A DNA stretch of 64,000 nucleotides. Source: Bromus sterilis. Taxonomy: Eukaryota > Streptophyta > Magnoliopsida > Poales > Poaceae. This document shows, piece by piece, positions 55,359 to 64,000 of the stretch (its first letter is position 1; every line of letters begins with the position of its first letter). The stretch covers positions 313,048,031-313,112,030 of the forward strand of contig OX465600.1 of assembly GCA_950022295.1 (NCBI GenBank), read 5' to 3'. A model generated the notes under the pieces. That model made no database searches. It saw only the letters and a program-made list of their open reading frames with translations, and was not told the origin of the DNA. The position numbers and the translations under genes are program-made.

Positions 55359-56997
55359 TGATACGTCCCAAACGTATCTATAATTTCTGCTTGCTCCATG
55401 CATATTTTGTGTGACTTTGCCATGTTTTGATTGAAATTTTTACACTTTTAAACCAATTTGGACTAACCTACTAACTCAGTGCACCCAGTTGCCAGCTTCT
55501 GGTTTTCTGCTATTTTTGTTTTTCAGGTTTTCCGGCTGATTAAAGTGCCCAAAAAATTCCGCAAAAATTATATTAAAAATCAGCGAGCAGGAAGCTTCCG
55601 GAATAACCAAGGGAGAGAGCCGGGACCACCACCAGGGAGCCAGAAGGGTCCCTGGCGCGGCCCCAACCCTAGGGCGCGCCAGGCACCCTCCTAGCTGCCC
55701 TGGGTGGCCCCTCGACGCCCCCCTTCGCCTATATAACCCCCTCGGGGTAGAAACCCCTAAGGAGGAACTCTTTTTCGCGGAAACCTCTCTATTCCGCCGC
55801 CGCCGCCGTTTTCAGATCGGGGCTTCCTGGAGAAGCTGCCCCGGCACCCTGCCGGAAGGAGATCTCCCCTCCAGGAGACCATCCATAGCCATGGACGCCT
55901 CCCGTATGTACCGTGAGTAGTCCCCCTTGGACCATGGGTCCGTGATCAGTAGCTATGTGATGTCCTCACCCTATTTTATGCTTCCACTTTCGAGACCTCG
56001 TGAGCTGCCTCACATGATCGAGGCACCTATGTAATTTTCTGCTGTTGCTATGCTGAGTTTGTTGGGATCTCATGGATTATGAGACTATGTTCAGATTGTG
56101 ATGAGTAATATATTTGGTTTGCCCTTTTATATTTTGTTCTTGAGTAAATTCTTGCATGTTCTCCGTTGCAGTATTTGCTTTGGCCAAGTTATTTGCTTGC
56201 AACTCCAAGAGAGAGCGTTATGCTCGATTGTGGGTTCAGCCCCCTGATGTCTAGCTTGAGTGACAGAAACATGAGACTAGGGGATGTGCTGTTGCCACCA
56301 GGGATAAAACAACGGTGATTGTGCCTATTGGTGCAAGAATTGTTTACTTTACGCAAAGTTCTTTTAATGCAGTTGTTTGTTGCTTTGAGTTTACACTTTG
56401 GGTGGGATTCGCAACTTAATACCAGCGAGATGTTCCGGATAGATATCTCAAGGTGGATGATTCGTAGTAGATGCAGATGGATTTCGGTCTACTTACCTTG
56501 GCGTACTGCCGATTGCTTTTGAGCCCTTCCTTTCTTTGCAGCATAGTTAGCATTGCGGTGCCTTCATAATCCTGTCAATTGCCCAACTGTGATTTGTTTA
56601 CCTCGCTAGCATTTTTATCGTCTTTTGGGAGAGAGACATCACTAGTGATAATCATGGGACTCCGGTCCATCTTCATACCATTGTTCACACCCACTATTTA
56701 CCTTTCTGTTTTTACTTTTACTAGTACCTTTTTATCTCTTGCGTTTGATCCTTTGTAAACAACAAGGCCGGAGGAATTGACAACTCCTCTGAACTCGTTG
56801 GGAGCAAAGTTATTTGTTTTGTGCAGGTCCACGACAACTCCACGCATGAGAGTAATTTCTGGTGCCGTTGTCACCTATCGTACTTATCGTTGAGTCCTAC
56901 TGGAGAGAAACCTTGGTATCTTTACTGAGGGAAATTACCGCTACGCTGCATCTCAACCTTCCACTTGGGGTAACCAACGAGGGGCGAGAAGCCACCA
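55359..56997 (+). repeat. E6 5' LTR
   Basis: 1639 bp, TGATACGTCCCAAACG to GAAGCCACCA. ORFs at 55479, 56319 and 56862 recur in the other LTR (62274, 63114, 63654) and are not genes. Confidence 0.9.
55730..55737 (+). promoter_or_regulatory. TATA box in E6 LTR (also 62525-62532)
   Basis: CGCCTATATAACCCC in both LTRs, ~370 bp from the LTR start. Confidence 0.6.
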
Positions 56998-57003
56998 AGC
57001 TAA

Positions 57004-57024
57004 TTTCTGGCGCCGTTGCCGGGG
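57004..57024 (+). promoter_or_regulatory. E6 primer-binding site
   Basis: TTTCTGGCGCCGTTGCCGGG, seven bases after the LTR; the site typical of Triticeae Athila-like elements. A second partial copy (TTTCTGGCGCCGTTGTCGG) follows at about 57066. Confidence 0.75.
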
Positions 57025-57212
57025 ACTCAAAGGAAGTACAAATACGCGAGTCCTTATAACCGCCAATTTCTGGCGCCGTTGTCGGACTCCTGTATCAAAA
57101 ATAGGGGAGTTATACGCTATCTTTTACCTTTTCTTTTTAGTCTTGTTAGTTTACCTTTCAGTTTTTACTTTTGTGTCCCTAATCAAAAATACCAAAAATA
57201 CCTGCTGCTACT

Positions 57213-59252
57213 ATGGGTTCCAATGAAAACACTAAGTTGTGTGACTTCACCAGTCACAACAACAACAGTGACTTTATCTGCACTCCTATTGCTCCACCTG
57301 CCACTTCAGCACCTTCTTATGAGATTAAACCTGCTCTGCTTAACCTTGTCATGAAAGATCAATTTTCAGGAGCAGGAGAAGATGCTGCTTTGCACCTAAA
57401 CAACTTTATCGAGCTCTGCGACATGCAGAAATAGAAGGAGGTGGACGGAGACATCGTCAAGCTGAAGCTTTTCCCTTTCTCCTTGAGAGGAAGAGCCAAG
57501 GAGTGGCTACAATCTCTACCCAAGAATAGTATTGATTCTTGGAGTAAATGCAAGGATGCTTTTATAGGGAAGTATTATCCCCCTGCTAAAATTATTCAAT
57601 TGCGGAGTAACATTATGAATTTCAGGCAATTGGATAACGAACACATTGCCCAGGCTTGGGAACGTATGAAGACGCTCGTCAAGAACTGCCCTACACATGG
57701 ACTGACTACCTGGATGGTTATCCAGACTTTTTATGCAGGCTTGAACTTCACCTCGCGGAACCTGTTGGATTCGTCCGCGGGAGGTACCTTTATGTCAACC
57801 ACACTTGGTGCTGCTACAAAACTACTAGATGAGATGATGCTAATTTATTCACAATGGCACACCGAGAGAGCTCCAACTGGTAAGAAGGTAAACTCTGTCG
57901 AGGAGATTTCCTCTTTAAATGAAAAGGTTGACCTTACCATGTCTCTACTTACCAAGCAACCCTCTATTGATCCTCAAGACGTTCCTTTAAATTCCTTGGT
58001 TGCTCAGGAGCAAGTAGATGTCGATTTTGTCTCTAGGAACAACTTCAACAATAATGCTTATAGGAGTAACTTTGGTAGCAACAATCCTAGGCCTTTCCCA
58101 TCCAACAACTATGGGAACAACACTTATCTTACCACTAGAAACTCCACTTCAGAATTAGAGACTATGCTCAAAGACTTTATCACTACCCAGAAGGCCTTCA
58201 AAAAGAGTGTGGAAGAAAAATTAGATAAACTAGATATCCTCTCTTCGAAGGTAGACAATATAGCCCACGACGTAGAGATGCTGAAGATTAGAACCTCTCC
58301 CCCTGAGGAGAGGCAGGTCACTCCTATGAATACCATCCAGGTCCAAATTAATGAAAACATTAGGATGCTAGGAAAACTTAAAGAGAGATGGGCTAGAGAG
58401 AAGGAGGAAGAAGATAGAATTAAGAGCCTTCCTACCTACCACACAGTAGCCACTATCCAAGTAGTTGAGGAGATCCAAACTGCTAGCACCCATCACACCC
58501 CTAGTCCCACTGGACCTATCAATGGTGATGCTACACCCTCAACCATAGAAGAGGAAACCTCTATGAACATAGAGGCTTTCAAACAAGTGAGCTTAAATGA
58601 TATCACTACTTCCCTTATAGATAGTAGTGAACTAGACTTTGATAACTGCACTTTACCAGAAGTTATTGGTTTCCTACACAAAATGTCTAGAGACCCCCAC
58701 ACTAGCACACTAAATCTTGCCTTCACGGAGCATATCACCAATGCTCTAATTAAAGTTAGGGAGGAGAAGCTTAGACTAGAAGCCTCCATACCTAGGAAGA
58801 TAGAAGATGGTTGGGATCCTATGATTAAAATTAAATTGAATAACTTCTCTTGTTTTGCTCTTTGTGATGTTGGAGCAAGTACCTCTGTTATGCCCAAAAG
58901 AATGTATGATATGCTTGATTTGAAACCTTTTGATCCCTGTTCTTTTGGTGTTCGTCTTGTTGATTCTTCCATAAAGAAGCCTTTGGGGAAGATCGACGAT
59001 GTTCTTATCATTGTCAATGACAATTATGTTCCCGTTGATTTCACTATTATGGACATTGAGTGTGAGCCCTCTTGTCCAATTATTTTGGGACGTCCTTTTC
59101 TTCGCACAGTTGGTGCTATCATTGACATGAAAGAGGGAACTATCAAGTTCCAATTCCCTCTCAAGAAAGGGATGGAACATTTCCCTAGGAAAAAGATTAA
59201 TTTACCTTTTGAGTCCGTCACACGGGCTAGTTATTCTCTTGAAAAAACTTGA
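57213..59252 (+). pseudogene. gag: E6 gag-protease, one internal stop
   Basis: ATG at 57213 in a good context. The only disruption in 680 codons is TAG at 57432-57434 (codon 74); the rest is open to TGA 59250-59252. Gag core: FSLRGRAKEWLQSLPKNSI, then AFIGKYYPPAK, AWERMKTLVKNCPTHGL, FYAGLNFTSRNLLDSSAGG, the Athila-type arrangement. Asn-rich middle (residues ~200-230), a helix near 245-300, then a retropepsin fold with ALCDVGASTSVMP (catalytic Asp near residue 551), PIILGRPFLRTVGAIIDM. It makes particle protein and its own protease. It could be functional by readthrough; no pol follows. Confidence 0.8.
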
Positions 59253-62135
59253 TCTTCTGCTTGAAGCCTAGCTAATGGCTCTAAAGAAGCGCTTTCGGGA
59301 GGCAGCCCGCAACGAATTTAGGTTTTTCTTCTTGCTTTTGTTCTGTTCTTAGTGGCCTTGATGATTGTTACTACTGTAGAAACATCATTGTATCTTTATT
59401 TTTCAGCTGTGTGCCAAGTTATAGCCTCTTACGGCAAGGGAAGTAAAAGTTGTGACATGCTGTCCAGAAAACAGATTCTGTCCTTGTGACAGAAAAATTC
59501 CAGAAAAATCCCAGTTCATCTTTTTGAGCTGAAATTTTTACACAGCGTTCTCTATACAATTATGAAACTTCCGTATGTTCTGAGTTTTTTCATTTGAGTT
59601 GCAGAAGTACCTCGAAAAAATTCCCCTTTTTCTTCTGTTCTGTTTTTCTCAGCTTCTGCCCCAGTTTTTCTTTTCGTAGTTTTGCAATCCTTAAGCTTGC
59701 TTTTTCTTTGCAAACTTTTTTGGGCGGCAAGATAGACAGTAGCTCTTCCTGGAAATCTTTATTTGCAGTAGAGGAAAATTATTTTATTAGGGTACTAACC
59801 TCTCTAATCAGCCTACAATGAGTTATGTATGAAGGGAGTTTTCAAGTGCGCGATGGAAGGTGATGAAAGAAGATCCAGGAGTGTCAAGCGCTCAAGCTTG
59901 GGGATGCCCAAGTGCACCCCCAATAAATATTCAAGGAGACTCAAGCGTCTAAGCTTGGGGATTCCCCCGAGGCAACCCCTTCTTCATCAACAATCATCGG
60001 TCTGTCTTTCGTTGCACTATATTTTTATCACTTCATGCGTTATGTGCTTTGCTTGGAGCGTCTCGCTCTTTACTTCTCTAGGTTTGTTTTACTTTCTTTG
60101 CTGTAGTAACAAGTTAGACCCCAATTTACTCTTTTGTGTGGGAGAGAAACACGTTCCACTTGAACTAGAACTCCTCATAGGATTTGCATGCTTATTTCTT
60201 TTAGCTGTGAGTTGTTCTTTTTCTTTTCTTAGCTGTTGGTCTGTTTAGCTGTAGTGCTTTAGTTTTTCTAGAGCTTTTCTTTTCAGGTTGAACTTTATAT
60301 ACGTTGCATGTTTTATCTTGTTAGAGAGTTTGCCTGTTGCACTGAGTTCTGTGTCTTGACTAGAAAGTAGGTAGTTAAAGTTGCTTTTCTCTTTGAAGTA
60401 GTAACTTGCAATAGTTTTGAGGTATTGACTAGAGTAATGTTTGAACTTTTGGTGTCAAGAGCTCTTGCCTATTAGTGATAGATGTCGTATTTTGGGAAAT
60501 CCGTGTGTTTTTCGAAAACCAAAAACCCCTGTTGAGAACTCTAGCTACTAGATGGATCACTAACCTCTGGAGGGTTCGAATATTAGAGTACACTCACGTA
60601 CCATGAGTCGAGGATGCGCAAGGATAACCAAACCCCCATACACTCCTCCTCGGGGTACCCGTCTCTTTGTGAACCCCCTATTAGATTGAGAGTTACCGAT
60701 AATAAGTGCATGAGTTCTTCGGACTAATGTGAGTATTCGAAAGTTGACACTTCCACCTACCCATACTTTTTCTAGCCTCTTCGGTACCGTGCATTGCCCT
60801 TTTCTCACCTCGAGAGTTGGCGCATACTTCACCGGTGCATCCAAACCCTTGGCATGATACGCTCTGTCATCATAAGCCTCATTATATCTTTCCTCAAAAC
60901 AGCCACCATACCTACCTACAAGGCATTTCCATAGCCTTTCCGAGATACATTGCCATGCAACATCCACCCTCTCATGACTTGATCCTCATGTCATACATGC
61001 TACTTGCTTGATCGATGAGCCGCATGGTAGTTGGGCCTAGCCCTAATCATTGCTACATGACGCGCTAGTATCATTGCATATCCTACTATCCTGGCAGAGG
61101 CATACATTTGCATCATGATTAGTTACATTTTATTTTTGTGAGTACCTTTGTAAAGTGTGAAAGATCTCCTATACTCTTGTAAAATATAGAGTATTGCCCC
61201 TAAAGTGAGGAAAAGATCCCAAAGAGGACAAAATCAAAAGATCCCAAAGAGGACAAATGAGAGTTAAATAGAAAGAGCCATTGAGGCCACCAAAACAATA
61301 AAAAAAAGAGAAAAAGAGAAAAAGAAAAATAAAAAGAGAGAAGGGGGCATACTACTATTCCTTTTGAGAGATCCACACTAGTACTTCATCTTCTATCCCT
61401 TGTACTCCATAGAGATTATCATCATGCATATAGCTATGTGGGGAACTTTTACAGAATAGAACTTGGCTTGTATATTCAAATGATGAGCCTCCTCAAACGA
61501 GCTCTAGGTCTTCTTGAGCAAGCAAGTTAGATGCACCCCCACTAGTTCCATTGGAGAGCTTTTAGCTCACATGTGCATCCGTTGTATGGCAATCCCTACT
61601 CCTCACATCATATCTATCATATGGCCTTCTCTCGCCTATGATTGTCCTCATTGATGTGAGCCTTTCACACACCTTTTTGTCTTCCTCCACCCTTTTTCTG
61701 TTTCGCCTTTTAGGTGTCAACTTTCTTGCTCACGCTCATCCATTGCATGAGTGCTCAAAATATCGAAAGGGAGTGGATCAGTTTGACTTGTACCTGGCTA
61801 GTGGTCTGGGGACGAGTCCAGATAAGAATCCAAAGGAGACTAAGTGTGAAACTTTAGTAGATAGTTGTTCTCAACAACCTTTTTTTCTCTTTCTTCCCAG
61901 TGCCTTGCTTGCACGCAAACACCATCTGGAGACATTCGAGTCACGGACAGCAAGAGCTCTTGCACCTTTTGTTCTTTTGTTGCTTGTGTTAATGGAAATA
62001 TAGACTCTTGCCTGTTAAGACTTGAATTGAATTGCATGCTTTGATTGCTTTACTTAACAGTCCTTATTTGGTTGTGTGGCATGTCACCACAGAAATTATG
62101 CTTGTTATCATTTACCTACTCGAGGACGAGCAGGA
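59253..62135 (+). other. E6 3' non-coding region
   Basis: 2.9 kb where pol and envelope-like genes of Athila relatives would be. Frames are short. A repeated AAGCTTGGGGATNCCC word occurs at 59895 and 59952 and, as AAGCTTGGGGATGT, is the polypurine tract at 62139. An A/G-only stretch (aaaaagagaaaaagag words) lies at 61302-61350. The region looks like it was shortened and taken over by non-coding sequence. Confidence 0.55.
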
Positions 62136-62152
62136 ATTAAGCTTGGGGATGT
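62136..62152 (+). other. E6 polypurine tract
   Basis: AATTAAGCTTGGGGATGT directly before the 3' LTR. Confidence 0.7.
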
Positions 62153-63792
62153 TGATACGTCCCAAACGTATCTATAATTTCTGCTTGCTCCATGCATATT
62201 TTGTGTGACTTTGCCATGTTTTGATTGAACTTTATTACACTTTTAAACCAATTTGGACTAACCTACTAACTCAGTGCACCCAGTTGCCAGCTTCTGGTTT
62301 TCTGCTGTTTTTGTTTTTCAGGTTTTCCGGCTGATTAAAGTGCCCAAAAAATTCCGCAAAAATTATATTAAAAACCAGCGGACAGGAAGCTTCCGGAATA
62401 ACCAAGGGAGAGAGCCGGGACCACCACCAGGGAGCCAGAAGGGTCCCTGGCGCGGCCACAACCCTAGGGCGCGCCAGGCACCCTCCTGGCTGCCCTGGGT
62501 GGCCCCTCGACGCCCCCCTTCGCCTATATAACCCCCTCGGGGTAGAAACCCCTAAGGAGGAACTCTTTTTCGCGGAAACCTCTCTGTTCCGCCGCCGCCG
62601 CCGTTTTCAGATCGGGGCTGCCTGGAGAAGCTGCCCCGGCACCCTGCCGGAAGGAGATCACCTCTCCGGGAGACCATCCATAGCCATGGACGCCTCCCGT
62701 ATGTACCGTGAGTAGTCCCCCTTGGACCATGGGTCCGTGATCAGTAGCTATGTGATGTCCTCTCCCTCTTTTATGCTTCCACTTTCGAGACCTCGTGAGC
62801 TGCCTCACATGATCGAGTCACCTATGTAATTTTCTGCTGTTGCTATGCTGAGTTTGTTGGGATCTGATGGATTATGAGACTATGTTCAGATTGTGATGAG
62901 TAATATATTTGGTTTGCCCTTTTATATTTTGTTCTTGAGTAAATTCTTGCATGTTCTCCGTTGCAATATTTTCTTTGGCCAAGTTATTTGCTTGCAACTC
63001 CAAGAGAGAGCGTTATGCTCGATTGTGGGTTCAGCCCCCTGATGTCTAGCTTGAGTGACAGAAACATGAGACTAGGGGATGTGTTGTTGCCACCAAGGAT
63101 AAAACAACGGTGATTGTGCCTATTGGTGCAAGAATTGTTTACTTTACGCAAAGTTCTTTTAATGCAGTTGTCTGTTGCTTTGAGTTTACACTTTGGGTGG
63201 GATTCGCAACTTAATACCAACGAGATGTTCTGGATAGATATCTCAAGGTGGATGATTCGTAGTAGATGCAGATGGATTTCGGTCTACTTACCTTGGCGTA
63301 CTGCCCATTGCTTTTGAGCTCTTCCTTTCTTTGCAGCATAGTTAGCATTGCGGTGCCTTCATAATCCTGTCAATTGCCCAACTGTGATTTGTTTACCTCG
63401 CTAGCATTTTTATCGTCTTTTGGGAGAGAGACATCACTAGTGAAAATCACGGGACTCCGGTCCATCTTCATACCGTTGTTCACACTCACTATTTACCTTT
63501 CTGTTTTTACTTTTACTAGTACCTTTTTATCTCTTGCGTTTGATCCTTTGTAAACGACAAGGCCGGAGGAATTGACAACTCATTTGAACTCGTTGGGAGC
63601 AAAGTTATTTGTTTTGTGCAGGTCCACGACAACTCCACGCATCAGAGTAATTTTTGGCGCCGTTGTCACCTATCGTACTTATCGTTGAGTCCTACTGGAG
63701 ACAAACCTTGGTATCTTTACTGAGGGAAATTACCGCTACGCTGCATCTCAACCTTCCACTTGGGGTAACCAACGAGGGGCGAGAAGCCATCA
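62153..63792 (+). repeat. E6 3' LTR
   Basis: 1640 bp, TGATACGTCCCAAACG to GAAGCCATCA, followed by TSD CTTGG. Confidence 0.9.
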
Positions 63793-63797
63793 CTTGG

Positions 63798-63900
63798 CGG
63801 AGGACCTCCTCGACCAGCACGTCCTCTTTCTCGAAGGGGCGTCGCTGCTGTGCACCCCCATCATGGCCATCGTCCTTCACGGGCTTTCATTTCGAGCCGA
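63798..63900 (-). pseudogene. Coiled-coil gene, N-proximal part
   Basis: Minus-strand frame KDDGHDGGAQQRRPFEKEDV, LVEEVLRQ, which runs without a break into the segment at 55353 once E6 and one TSD copy are removed. The start codon is not identified. It precedes the G-run at 63970, which may be leader or intron. Confidence 0.45.
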
Positions 63901-64000
63901 GTGGCTGACCTGGTGCCGTGGACGAAGAGGACAGAGCTGACTCAGCAGTGGATGGTCGGGGATTGTGTGTGTGGGGGGGGGGGTTGTATACGCCATTCGG
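63901..64000. other. Window end with G/T low-complexity tract
   Basis: (GT)n then a G11 run at about 63972-63983. Nothing else can be supported at the window edge. Confidence 0.4.

Larger units (their letters stand above)
55359..63792 (+). mobile_element. E6: Athila-like Gypsy element with gag-protease only
   Basis: LTRs at 55359-56997 and 62153-63792, and a perfect TSD CTTGG (55354-55358; 63793-63797). Primer site after the left LTR, polypurine tract before the right one. One gag-protease ORF with a single stop; the following 2.9 kb has no RT, RNase H or integrase. The gag resembles the Athila lineage; size and LTR length recall Sabrina-type elements (inference). LTR copies differ by roughly 2% by eye, so the insertion is fairly recent. 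Confidence 0.9.

Noticed and set aside
55479..55694. Repeated ORFs within the E6 LTRs (also 62274-62531; 56319/63114)
   Set aside because: Occur in both LTR copies, start at arbitrary points and have no family likeness.
58493..59180. Minus-strand ORFs of 134 and 176 codons
   Set aside because: Shadows of the plus-strand E6 gag-protease frame, which carries the recognisable motifs.
60570..60600. GGTTCGAAT-type T-loop words (also near 46706) as possible tRNA genes
   Set aside because: No acceptor stem, D-arm or anticodon arm at the right spacing.
60560..60967. Minus-strand 135-codon ORF in the E6 3' region, possible envelope remnant
   Set aside because: No signal peptide, transmembrane segment or glycoprotein pattern; frame length is within chance for this region.

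Overview
This is repeat-dense nuclear DNA from a grass, very probably a Triticeae genome (wheat, barley, rye or Aegilops). Long LTR retrotransposons sit inside one another. Their ends and primer sites are plant types: a Copia LTR beginning TGTTGGATATATGC (BARE/Angela style) with an initiator-Met tRNA primer site, and Gypsy primer sites such as ATTGGCGCCGACCGTGGGG. Coding pieces are interrupted by introns and stops. I see no intact host gene and no bacterial-type operon. Species and family names are inference; boundaries, target-site duplications (TSDs) and motifs were read directly.

Block 1 (1-27692) is a four-level nest. An old element H0 carries an antisense 'gypsy-type transposon' (PF04195-like) gene on the minus strand. 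E1 (806-26856, minus, TSD GCATC/ACATC) is inserted in that gene. E2 (5731-23261, minus, TSD GGACT) is inserted in E1. It is a Gypsy/Tat-type element with protease, RT, RNase H, archaeal-type RNase H and integrase remnants, plus antisense genes on the plus strand. E3 (6588-14937, minus, TSD ACCCT) is inserted in E2; it is a Copia element keeping only gag. LTR divergence judged by eye falls from E1 to E2 to E3, as the nesting requires. A 1.8-kb piece of E2's antisense gene is present a second time outside E2 (23953-25748).

Block 2 (27693-34895) holds a CACTA-like terminus and a minus-strand gene ending in a B3 DNA-binding domain. A 4.4-kb probable solo LTR, S1 (29184-33605, TSD CAATA), interrupts one of its exons.

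Block 3 (34901-49313) is E4, a plus-strand Gypsy element with gag and protease only. It has a 14-copy 70-bp tandem array and a multi-exon PF04195-type gene in antisense. That gene's first exon is interrupted by a 3.8-kb probable solo LTR, S2 (42821-46659, TSD CGAGT).

Block 4 (49319-64000) contains a 335-bp tandem array, a low-copy stretch with a 50-codon ORF, and an acidic alanine-rich coiled-coil reading frame on the minus strand. That frame is cut into three parts by E5 (52627-55188, Copia-like deletion derivative, TSD GCGCC) and E6 (55359-63792, Athila-like gag-protease element, TSD CTTGG).

The elements do not form a pathway. The recurring themes are gag-only or gag-protease elements that would need enzymes supplied in trans, antisense genes carried inside Gypsy elements, and reading frames that become continuous again when an insertion plus one TSD copy is subtracted.
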